The notes under the pieces: model-generated
Seen by the model: the letters and a program-made list of their open reading frames with translations, nothing else
The model's database searches: none
What the model was told of the DNA's origin: nothing
From: Lunularia cruciata
Taxonomy: Eukaryota; Streptophyta; Marchantiopsida; Lunulariales; Lunulariaceae
NCBI GenBank assembly: GCA_948567375.1
Contig: CAOYZS010000008.1
Span: 62,001-126,000 of the forward strand
Direction: 5' to 3'
Length of the DNA stretch: 64,000 bases
Made by a program: the position numbers and the translations under genes
In this document: positions 1 to 10,301 of the stretch, piece after piece
Numbering within the stretch: the first letter of the stretch is position 1
Layout of the letters: each line of letters opens with the position of its first letter

Positions 1-87
1 AGAACTCATGAAGTGCAAATATCCGATAAACAATATGTACTTGCATCACAATGCTAGAGTAGTATTAAATCTTTAATGTAAAATGCA

Positions 88-420
88 TTGAAAGTAACCT
101 GCAGCAAAGGCATAATTGAAACAAACTGAGAATACCGCATTGCCAATGGACAGTAAAGTACGTGAAATCGAGAGCAGCAATGCCAACATTAGCGAGGAAT
201 AGAAAGCTTGATGTAAGAGTCCGCCAGTAAAGAAAGTGAAATCTAGAGCAGCAATGCAAACTATAGCGAGAGGAATAGGAAACGTGCTGTAAGAGCCCAC
301 CAGGAAGCAGTGCGTGGACGAAGATGAAGAACTTGGGCTGGAGTTGGGTAGGAACACTGTAAACACGAGAGGTCGAGGCAGGAAGCAGTCAAAGATCAAA
401 CGGAAAATACTAGGGAGTGA
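88..420 (+). repeat. R3 repeat module, copy 1
   Basis: This module begins around GTAACCTGCAGCAAAGGCATAATTG and runs through GGAACACTGTA. It recurs, with indels, near 664-760, 1250-1460, 5028-5300 and 8470-8600, and shorter parts occur near 3580 and 9410. It contains degraded open frames but no recognisable protein. Confidence 0.6.
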
Positions 421-770
421 AATAGAAGGGGAATGGAGGAGTGGAACAAAACAAGAATGCTCGAAGGTTATGGCTGCAGAAACGTGTCAAAAGGTAAGAG
501 GGTAACGTACATCCATATATTGGTAAATGAGAGCAGAAGCCGTTCTGGGAACGGGTTATCCAGAACTCATGAAGTGCACAAGTGCACATATTCGATAAAC
601 AACATGTACTTGAATTACAGTGCTAGTGTAGTATGAAAGCTTTAGTGTAAAATGCATCGAAAATAACCTGCAGCAAAAGTATAAGTGCAAAAAAGTAACC
701 TGTAGCAAAGGCATAAGTGCAAGAAATTGAGAATACCGTACTGCCAATGGACAATAATGAACTTGAAATC

Positions 771-872
771 GTAACGAGGGTAACGTACATCTATATATAG
801 CTATATATACAACTAAATATTGTAACGAGGGTAACGTACATCTATATATAGCTATATACACAACTAAATATT
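771..872. repeat. Tandem duplication, 51-bp unit x2
   Basis: Two adjacent copies of a unit beginning GTAACGAGGGTAACGTACAT (771-821 and 822-872) differ at very few positions. The unit includes the near-palindromic TATATATAGCTATATA. It lies between R1/R3 modules. Confidence 0.85.
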
Positions 873-1739
873 GGTCTATGAGAGCAGAAGCCGTTCTGGG
901 AATGGGTTATCCAGAACTCATGAAGTGCAAATGATTGATCATCAAGATTTACATGAATCACAATGCTAGAGTAGTGTTAAATCCCTATATAGGTATATTG
1001 GTAAATGAGAGCAGAAGCTGTTCTGGGAACGGGTTATCCAGAACTCATGAAGTGCAAATGATCAATAAACAATATGTACATGATACAATGTGTACATGAT
1101 CCCTATATAGGTATATATTGGTATACAAGAACAGAAGCCATTCCCAGAACGGGTTATCCAGAACTCATGAAGTGCAAATGATTGATAAGTAATATGTACA
1201 TGAATCACAATGCTAGAGTAGTGTGAAATCCCTAAGTTAGAATGCATCGAATGTAACCTGCAGCAAAGGCATAATTGAAACAAATGTCCAATCACAGATG
1301 AGAATCACAGATGGCCAACAGACGAGTAAACAACATGAAATCCCGGGCATGTATGCAAAAGACTGCGAGAAATAGGAAACGATATGTAAGAGCCTGCCAG
1401 TAAGCAGTGCGTGAACGATACAGATGAAGATCATGGGCTGGAGTCGGGTAGGAACACTGTTGATGTGAGATTTAGAACCATGAATCAGTCAAAGAGCAAA
1501 GGAAAAATATTATGGAGTGAATTAGCTGGGGAATGGAGGAGTGGAACAATACAGGAGTTTAGGATGGTGTGGCTGCAGAAACGAGTCGAAGTGTAACAGG
1601 GTAACAAGAGCAAAGTGTAAGAGGACAGGATAAAAAGTATATCACAACACACACTATGGACGCTTGAGTCCTGAGACACTAAACAGCAAAGGGAAGCAGA
1701 ATTTTAGATATGCTCAAAATAATCAAGCAGAGGTTTGTG

Positions 1740-2135
1740 ACTGATCCGAGTGGGGAGCAAGAAACATCAGCACAAGAAACATCAGCCCTGCACAGGAAGG
1801 GACGAGTGGGAGCAAGAAACATCATCTCTGCATGGGAAGGGAGTAGGCAACTCAAACACGAGAAAACAAAGGCAAACAGAGAAGCAAATAAAAGTCTGAA
1901 AAGAGTTAGGGCAAAAAACATCAATGCTGCACGGGAAGGGACGAGTGGGGAACAAGAAACATCAATGCTTCACGGGAAGGGACTAAGCAACTCAAACAGG
2001 AGAAACAAAGGTGAACAGAGAAGCAAATAAAAGTCTGAAAAGAGATAGGGCATCTCGCAAAAGGGCAAAGAAAGAAAAGCAAATAAAAGTCTGAAAAGAG
2101 TTAGGGCATATCGCGAAAGGGCAAAGGGGCAAAAT
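1740..2135. repeat. Imperfect tandem repeats, purine-rich
   Basis: Units containing GGGAAGGGACGAGTGGG, CAAGAAACATCA and AGAAGCAAATAAAAGTCTGA recur three or more times with varying spacing. The region is strongly purine-biased on the plus strand. No coding signal is recognised. Confidence 0.7.
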
Positions 2136-2238
2136 CTGCCACGGATGAAGTGGAGGACAAGGTGGGCCCACGTGTCCATAAGCAAAGGCTACGTGCCCAT
2201 TAGCAACGATCAACGTCCATATGGCACAAAACCCAAAT

Positions 2239-2363
2239 AGTGGTAGGCAGTGTATATATATCACTTCAGGAGTCAAGAATGGTATACGAGTCTAAACCAA
2301 AATAGTGATCAACACTGTACATATATCACTTCAGGAGTTAAGAATGGTATGCGTGTCTATGGG
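2239..2363. repeat. Tandem duplication, about 65 bp x2
   Basis: Units 2239-2303 and 2304-2363 both contain ATATATCACTTCAGGAGT followed by AAGAATGGTAT. They lie immediately downstream (minus-strand sense) of the first Penelope-like RT fragment and may be part of that element's tail. Confidence 0.75.
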
Positions 2364-2368
2364 AAATA

Positions 2369-2895
2369 CTACTGGTGGGCTCGAAAATGAGCTCCCCCCC
2401 TGACAGAATGAACAGATGTTATCAAATCTCCATAGATACTAAGCCCATGATAACCATTGATATTTTGTTCTTGTAGTAAGACAGAGCTAAAAATTTTCTG
2501 GATCAGGTGAAGAGGGTAATTTTCGGAGACAAAGCTATTTATAAGTTTCCTACAACCTGAAAAGTATGACATTTTGGAATTACATATTCGTCTATATCTA
2601 ACACACTCCGATTTTATAATCCCTAATTTACATTTGGAGGAAATGTCAGAAGGAACATGAGGGAGCAAGATTGTCTTGATGTGAGCAAAGTGAGGCAGCT
2701 CTTTCTTACCATAGATAGAGACAAAGATGTTGAAGTCATCCTGGGTAATGCAACAGTCGAGATAATCACAGTGAGTACCAAAATGAGTTCAGACTAACTC
2801 ACAGGAAAGACTAGGATATATCCCACCACCTCTGGCAGCATCATCCATATACATGGAATCCGTGAAACGATCAAGTCCCGAGCCTACCACAAGAA
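2369..2895 (-). pseudogene. Penelope-like reverse transcriptase fragment (copy 1, C-terminal half)
   Basis: Minus-strand translation gives the part of a Penelope-like RT that follows the catalytic YxDD box. It contains ARGGGIYPSLSCEL, then an FVSIYGKKELP stretch, then the block DISSKCKLGIIKSECVRYRR typical of the thumb region. It aligns residue for residue with the more complete copy at 10.3-12.0 kb, which overlaps it over the GGGIYP to KKELP stretch. The 5' part including YxDD is replaced by unrelated sequence near 2895. At least one in-frame stop occurs, just before THFGTH. No GIY-YIG endonuclease is visible downstream. It is a dead fragment; the RT assignment is firm, the subfamily is not. 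Confidence 0.72.
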
Positions 2896-3284
2896 GATCT
2901 AGAGCTCTATATATAAAGAACTAGCAAACAATGTGGATTCGGTCCCCACTAAGTAACAGATGCGAGAAATATAATACATTCGGCAATTGACCACCTTTAA
3001 GCACCGGGTGAACGAGGAAAATAATCTATAGTCTAGAGTAGGGCAGGAACATTGGAAATCGTAAGTCAAGAATGAACCACGAAGCAAGAAAAGAGCAAGT
3101 GACAAATAATAGGGAGGGAATTGGTTGAGGACGGAGGAATGGAGCAATGCGGGAGCAGGGTGGATGGTGTTCATTCCGAGACATCTCGAGGAGTAACACT
3201 GTAACGCCACCAGGATATTAGGAGCAACAGGTATCAGGAGACGAGAGTGAAGCGAAAGAGAACTGGATATTGGTATACTGCAAC
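2896..3284. repeat. Unassigned repeat also found at 3.64-3.93 and 9.46-9.77 kb
   Basis: A segment containing AAGCACCGNGTGAACGAGGAA and ATAGTCTAGAGTNGGGCAGGAA is present three times in the window. It is followed by TGGATGGTGTTNATTCNGAGAC. No coding function is recognised; ORFs in each copy are different shadows. Confidence 0.6.
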
Positions 3285-3455
3285 CAGCACTAAGGACGCT
3301 TGAGTCCTGGAATGCTAAACAACTGAGGGAAGCAGAAGGTGGCCATAGTAAACCTCCACAAATGCACATATAACTTCATCAGTGCCTCTCAGAGTGCCAG
3401 AGTAGCTGAGCAAGTGTCAGCACCCTCGTACCGAGTTTCTCAGACAGTACTCGGT
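3285..3455. repeat. R2 module copy
   Basis: R2 starts at GGACGCTTGAGTCCTG, runs through GCCATAGTAAACCTCCAC and CTTCATCAGTGCC, and ends with a potential hairpin CTCGTACCGAG. Further copies occur near 6375-6540, 6966-7145, 8019-8190, 9165-9340, 9905-10095 and 12350-12680, with a partial at 1651-1685. The last one carries its own internal duplications of GTCAGACTGTCATAGT. Confidence 0.7.
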
Positions 3456-4003
3456 ATTGGTAGATGAGAGCAGAAGCCATTCCTGGAACGGGTGATCCAG
3501 AACTCATTAAGTGCTTTGAAAGGTAACCAAGATATGCTCAATACAAGAATAGTGATAAATCCCTAAAGTAGAATGCATCCCATGTAACCTGAAGCAAAGG
3601 CATGATTGCAGCATATTGAGAACAATATATATAACTTTATATATAAGGAACTAGCAAACAATGTGTATTCGGTACCAGCTATGCAACAGAATGCGAGAAA
3701 TATAATACATTGGGCAATTGACCACCTATAAGCACCGTGTGAACGAGGAACATAAGCTATAGTCTGGAGTTGGGCAGGAATTTGGAGATTGGAAGTCAAG
3801 AATAAACCACAAAGCAGACAAAGAGCGAGTGAAAATAATAGGGAGGGAATTAGTTGATGACGGGAAGAGTGGAACAATGCGGGAGCAGAGTGGATGGTGT
3901 TTATTCTGAGACGTCTCGAAGAGTAACAGTGTAACACAACAGGATATTAGGAGAAGAGAGCGATGAGAAAGAGGACTAGATATTGGTAAATGAGAGCAGA
4001 AGC

Positions 4004-4029
4004 CGTTCCTAGTTCTAGGAACGGGTGAT
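4004..4029 (+). repeat. R1 copy with extended 10-bp stem
   Basis: In this copy the R1 stem grows to a perfect 10-bp hairpin, CCGTTCCTAG then TT then CTAGGAACGG. It is the strongest fold among the R1 copies. Confidence 0.75.
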
Positions 4030-4565
4030 CCAGAACTCATTAAGTGCATATGACAGGTAACCAAGATATTTAGGACATGAGAGCAGAAACTGTTCTTCGA
4101 TCAGGGGATCCAGAACTCAATAACTGCATAAGATATGCTCAATACAAGTAACCAAGATATAGAGAAATGACGACAGAAGCCGTTCCTTGAACAGGAGATC
4201 CAGAACTCAACTAATGCAAATAATATGCAAGATATTGGAGTTATGAGAACAGAAGCCGATCAAAGAACGGGGGATCCAAATCTCATTAAATGCAAATGAA
4301 ATGTAGAAGAAATGGCAACAAAATGAAAGCAGAACTGAATAAGAAATATGCGAATAGGAGATGAAATCTAAATCACAAAAAGCATGTATTGTCAAGCAAC
4401 GATTATATATAACTCCGTGTAGATAATCTGTAACTAATGGGTACTGAGGAGACGAAGAGTCATCTCATATCAAGAAATCCTGAAACAAGCGAATGTGAAA
4501 CACTGAAAACAAACTGAATAAAGAAGAACAAATTGAATGAAACAAAACCCAGGATTTCGGGTATG

Positions 4566-4640
4566 AAAAAGTAGAGTGGAAATCCTTCTTTGAACGATTT
4601 CCATTCTGCTTTACTTCCCCCGTTTGGGGAAGTAAAGTAT
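4566..4640. repeat. R5 double-hairpin element, copy 1
   Basis: Two stems sit side by side. The first pairs GTGGAAATC with GATTTCCAT. The second is a perfect 12-bp stem, CTTTACTTCCCC with GGGGAAGTAAAG, around a five-base loop. A second copy is at 8236-8312. Confidence 0.7.
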
Positions 4641-5159
4641 AGCATGGCGTTTGGGGACTGGATATAGAGAAATGAGGACAGAAACTGTTCAGTGAACAGG
4701 GGATCCAGAACTCACTGAGTGCAAACGCGAGGCAACATTTATGTAAAATATATCTGATAAAGATCACGTGGTCGATTTAAAGCATAAGAAATTATAACAT
4801 GGAAGCGAACAAATAGCAACACTTACATCTCATAGCATATAACCCAGTAGCAAGCCCCCAATAATTGGAAACAGAGCACCCTAATATATATTGGTATACG
4901 AGAACAGAAGTCGTTCTGGGAACGGGTTATCCAGAACTCATGAAGTGCAAATAATCGATAAGCAATATGTACATGAATCACAATGCTAGAGTAGTGTTAA
5001 AGCACCAAGGTAGAATGCGTCGGATGTATCCTGCAGCAAAAGCATAATTGAATCAAATTGAGAATAACCGATGGCTAACAGACTAGTAAAGAACATGAAA
5101 TCAAGAGCAGCTATGCAAACAATGGCGAGCAATAGGAAACATGATGTAAGGGCCTGCCT

Positions 5160-5267
5160 GTAAGCAGTGCGTGAACAAAGATGAAGAACCCACCAGTAAG
5201 CAGTGTGTGAACAAAGATGAAGAACCCGCCAGTAAGCAGTGCGTGAATAAAGATGAAAAACGTGGGC
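5160..5267. repeat. 36-bp tandem repeat x3
   Basis: Three consecutive units beginning GTAAGCAGTG, containing GAACAAAGATGAAGAAC, at 5160, 5196 and 5232. Because 36 is a multiple of three, the overlapping ORFs look repetitive, but they are not supported elsewhere. Confidence 0.9.
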
Positions 5268-8235
5268 TGGAGTCGAGTAGGAACACTGTAGACATGACAG
5301 GGCAAAGCAGGAAGCGGGCAAAGAGCGAAGTGAGAACATACTAGGGAGCGAAGGGAATACTAGGGAACATACTAAGTGGGGAATGGAGGAGTGGAACCAA
5401 ACAAAAAGTCTTGGAAGATGTGGGGACTGGATATAAAGAAATGAGGACAGAAGCTGTTCAGTGAAGGAGGAATCCAGAACTCACTGAGTGCAAATGCAAT
5501 GCAACATATGTAAAATATACCTGATAACGAACATGTGGTCGATTTAGAGCATCAGTAATCATAACCTGGAACCGAACTAATAGCAACACTTACATCTAAT
5601 AGAATATAACCGAGTAGAAAGCCTCAAATAAATGGAAACAGAACACCCTAATATCTAGAAAACGAGAATCATCGAAAGAAACGATATGAACAAGAAAACT
5701 TATATAAATGTAACGTGGAAACAATCAGAAAGCAACCCCTATATCCAAGATACATGCTACTAAGAAGCGAAAACGGAGCACACTCAGAAGAGAACTCATA
5801 GGGGACTGGATATAGAGAAATGAGGACAGAAGCCGTTAGTGAGTGGGGGATCCAGAACTCACTGAGTGCAAATGCGATGCAACATATGTAAAATATACCT
5901 GATAACAAACATGTGGTTGATTTAGAGCATAAGTAATTATAACCTGGATTCAAATTAATAGCCACACTTACATCAAATAGCATATAACAGATTAGCAAGC
6001 CTCGAATAAGTTTAGGGTACAGAGCACCCTAATATATAGAGAACGAACATCATCGTAAAGAAAAGTTATGTAAATGTAACGTGGAAACAATCAGAAAGCA
6101 ACCCCTATATCCAAGATACATGCTCCAAAGATGCGAAAACGGAGCATGCACATAAGTAGAGGAATAGAACCAACAGGAAGAATGACAGACAGAGGCAAAC
6201 AGGAGTCGAGAGTCAAGTAGAAGGCTGGAAATATCAACTTGAGGAAGATCTGAGACACAGAAATCAACAGCCGTGGAAAATGAAGGTGTTAGGAGCGGGA
6301 GTATGAAATTATTCAGAGAACGAGGGGAGAGAGCGGAGCATTACAGGGCAGGATAAAATATATCGCAGCAAGCACTATGGATGCTTGAGTCCTGAGATAC
6401 AAAAACAATTGAGGGAAGCAGCAGGCAGCCATAGTAAACCTCCACGAAAGCACATGCGACTTCATCAGTGCCGAAGTAGCTGAGCAAGTGTCAGTATCCA
6501 TCATACCGAGTTTCTGCTCGAAAACTCTGCTTCATGCGGAGTCCCAGTTTCATAGGGAACTGGATATAGAGAAATGAGGACAGAACTCATTTTAGGTTCC
6601 TCGAAGGGGGGGATCCAGAACTCACTAAATGCAAATGATATGTAAACTAAGTAATATGCCAATCCTCTGATCTAACGATAGCAGAAATAAACCTGACATG
6701 GAAACAAATGGAGAGTAAAACCTAAATACCAAAGACCTGCACCTACCGTGGTATATAAGATCATTCCCAAGCCTAAACAAAGAAGTGTTCCACCTCCCGT
6801 AAAAGAGTGCATGTACATAACACCACCAATAGTGCTTGCCAAAGCTCCAGCTCCCGTGCCCTCATCAAGAAAACATTAAGCTGCATACACCTATGTACCA
6901 AAGACCTATATACCTACATACCAACTACCTGCAATTAGGGGACTGGATAGAGTATATCACTGCATGCACTATGGACGCATGGGTGCTGGAATGCAGAGGA
7001 AGCAGAAGGCCGCCATAGAAAGCCTCCCGGAAAGCACATACAACTTCATCAGTGCCAAACGTAGTACCGAAGTACCTGGGCGAATGTCAGTACTCCTTGA
7101 ATAGAAACTCCTTGAACCGAGTTTCTATTCGAAAGGTCACTAGTGCCAAGGCAAGATATGTAAAGTATCCCAGATATTGGAGTTATGAGGACAGAACGGG
7201 GGATCCAGAACTCATTAATGCAAATGAAATGTAGATGAAATGGCAACAAAATGAATGCAGAACTGACTAAGAAACATGCGAATAGTAGATGAAATCTAGA
7301 TCATAAAAGGCATGTATTGTCAGGAAACGATCATATATAACTACATGTAGAGAATCCGTGAACGAATGTGTACTGAGGAAACGAAGAATAATCTCATATC
7401 AAGAAACCCCGAAATAAGAGAATGTGAAACAATTGAAAACCAAACTGAATGACCGGATATATGAGAAATGAGGACAGAAGCCGTTCATCAAACGGGGACT
7501 CTAGAACTCATTGAATGCAACTGCTATGCACGATATGTAGTGTAAACAAGATAAAGAACATCTGGTCGAATTAAAGCATGAGTAATTGTAAAATGGAAGC
7601 AACGAAATAGCAACACCTACATCCTAGTTGCATGCATCGAATAAACACAAACAGGACACCTGAACAGGACACATCGAATGATAGGCGAAGTAAATGTCAC
7701 TAGGGAACAATTTAATAGCAACACGCATATCTGAGATGCTTGTATCTAAGAAGACAGAACACCCGCATGAGTAGAGAAATAAATACATCACGAAAAAATG
7801 GCAACAAAACGAGCCAAATTAAACAGATTGAGATAAACAGGAATCGAGAGACAAGTAGAAGTCTGGAAATCACAAGTCAAGGAAGATCTGAGAGTCAGGA
7901 AACGAAAATCGTGGAAGGTGTAAGAGTCAGAGCACCGGAAGTATGAAGTCGTTCTGAGAACGAGGAAAGAGGAGCACAGCATCAAAGGACTGGATATAGA
8001 GAAATTGCAACACGCGCTATGGATGCCTGAGTCCTGAGAAACTAAAACAGCTGAGGGAAGCAGAAGACGGCCATAGTAAGCCTCCACGAAAACACATGCA
8101 ACTTCATCAGTGCCTCACGCAGTGCCAAAGTATCTGAGCAGGTGTCAGTACCTCTCGTACCAAGTTTCTGCTCGAAAACTCATGAGTGAATGAATGGATA
8201 ACTAATTGATTGAAACCAAACCTGGGAATTTGGGT

Positions 8236-8312
8236 ATGAATAAGTAGAGTGGAAAGCTTTTTTTGAACGATTTCCACTTTGCTTTACTTCCCCCTTTGGG
8301 AAAGTAAATTAG
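8236..8312. repeat. R5 double-hairpin element, copy 2
   Basis: Same double hairpin as at 4566-4640. Here the first stem is GTGGAAA with TTTCCAC, while the second is weakened by a changed base in the GGGAAAGTAAA arm. Confidence 0.65.
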
Positions 8313-10301
8313 AGTATGGCATTAGGGGACTGGATATATAGGTATACGAGAACAGATGCCATTCTGGGAGAGGGTTATCCAGAACTCATGAGGTGCAAAT
8401 GATCGATAAGCAAGATGTACATAATTGACAATGCTAGAATAGTGAGAATCCATAAGGTAGAATGCATCAAATGTAACTGGAAGCAAAGGCATAATTGAAA
8501 CAAATTGAGAATAACATATGGCTAACAGACTAGTAAACCACCATGAATTCGAGAACTCTATGCAAACAACTGCGAAAAATAGGTAACTCTACGTAGGGAG
8601 GGAATTAGCTGGGGAATGGATGAGTGGAACAATGCGAGAGCTATACGATGATGTGGCTGCAGAAACCTGTCGAAGTGAAACAGGGTAACAAGAGCGAAGC
8701 GAAAAAGGACAGGATATAAAGTATATCCCAACAAGCGCTATGGGGGCGTGAGTCATGAGACGCTGGGGACTGGATATAGTATATCACTGCATGCACTATG
8801 GACGCATGCGTCTCCCAGATATGTAAAGTATGCAGATGGCAGATATCTGGTCGAATGATAGCATAAATAAACCTAACCCGGAAACATGTGAAGAGTAATA
8901 CCTATATACCAGTAACAGCATCTGAAAAGCGGAAACAGAACAACAGTGCAAGCAGAGAAATAAAATTGACTTGACTAGCTAGACGAGAAAGATTCAGATA
9001 CATGAAAGTAGAACACCAATGTAGCAGCTAGGAAATTGAAAGTCGAGGAAGATCCGTGAGTCAGCCCGAACACATGAAATCCTGAAAGTATGAGATCTCT
9101 CAGAGCTCAAGGGAAGAAGAGCAAACCGTTTGAGGACTGGATATGGATTATATCGCAGTGTGTGCTATGAACACATGAGTCGTAAAACACCAAAAACACA
9201 GAGGGAAGCAGAAAGGCAGTCATATTATGCCTCCACGAAAGCACAAACGACTTCATCAGTGCCTAACGCAGTGCCAAAGTAGCTGGGCGAATGCCAGTAC
9301 TCCTCGGACCAAGTTTCTGTTCAAAAGCTCATGAGTGCCAAAGCAAGTAACCAAGATATGCTCAAAACGAGAATACTGATAAATCCCTAAAATAGAATGC
9401 ATCGAATGTAACCTGAAGCAAAGGCATAATTGCAGCATATTGACAACATCTATAGCTCTATATATAAAGAACTAGCAAACAATCTGTATCCGGTACCGGC
9501 TAAGCAACAGAATGCAAGAAACATAATACATTGGGCAATTGACCACCTATAAGCACCATGTGAACGAGGAAAATAATCTATAGTCTAGAGTTGGGCAGGA
9601 ACATTGGAGATCGAAAGTCAAGGAAGAACCACAAAGCAGGAAAAGGGCGAGTGAAAATAACAGGGACGGAATAAGCTGAGGACTGGAGGAGTGGAGCAAT
9701 GCAGGAGCGGAGTGGATGGTGTTTATTCTGGGACGTCTTGAAGAGTAACAGTGTAACACAACCAGGATATCAGGAGCAACAGGATATTAGGAGACAAGAG
9801 TGAAGAGGACTGGATATAGAGAAGTGAGGACAGAAGCCGTTCCTCGAATGGGAGATCCAGAACTCATTCAATGCAAATGAGATGCAAGAAAGACGCCTGG
9901 TATACTGCTATGGACGCTTGAGTCCGTAGCAGTATATGCTAAACAACTGAGGGAAGCAGAAGGTGGCCATAGTAAACCTCCAAGAAAGCACATGCGACTT
10001 CATCAGTGCTTACGCAGTGCCGGAGTGGCTGAGCAAGTTTCAGTACCCCTTGTACCGAGTTTCGGCTCAAAACTCATGAGTGCCAAGGCCAACTCGGTTG
10101 CCTCCTGAAGCTCAGAGTAATAACCTTGCAAAGTAAGGACCAAGCTATAACTTGTGAAGCTTAAATTCCAACTAAAGGGCAGAAACACGAATAAGCACAA
10201 TGTCATGCAATACAAAATAATCAGCAAGCGAAGAAAGAATACAAAATCGTAAGCAAGAGTACATAAGACATACCTTGTTAGTACCTGAAAGGAAACATTT
10301 A

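Larger units (their letters stand above)
1..9870. repeat. R1 hairpin-module repeat field (about 18 copies)
   Basis: A short module recurs about 18 times: AGCAGAAGCCGTTC, three to four loop bases, GAACGGG, then TTATCCAGAACTCA or GGATCCAGAACTCA. Copies start near 535, 890, 1010, 1131, 3470, 4000, 4085, 4170, 4245, 4680, 4905, 5448, 5825, 6570, 7480, 8348 and 9830, with a partial at 7190. CCGTTC and GAACGG form a stem that several diverged copies keep by paired or wobble changes. Copies are usually introduced by GGACTGGATATAGAGAAATGAGGACA or by TTGGTAAATGAG. Many short ORFs cross the field but none is conserved between copies, so I read it as non-coding. Family identity is unknown. Confidence 0.75.

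Noticed and set aside
65-9759. Numerous ORFs of 60-160 codons in the first 10 kb, rich in Cys, Phe and Leu on the minus strand.
   Set aside because: They are different frames of the same R1/R2/R3 repeats, are not conserved between copies, and match no family.
10022-10070. tRNA-like A box (TGGCTGAGCAAG) and possible B box (GTACCGAGTTTC) in R2, suggesting a SINE.
   Set aside because: Spacing of about 26 bases is short, the B box is poor, and other R2 copies do not keep either box.
9905-10095. Hammerhead ribozyme in the R2 module (minus strand has CTGATGA and, 70 bases away, GAAAC).
   Set aside because: The two core boxes are in the wrong order for a type I or III ribozyme, the flanking helices are not complementary, and no cleavage triplet fits. 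Penelope-like elements can carry hammerheads, so an Infernal search with the Rfam hammerhead models would still be worthwhile.
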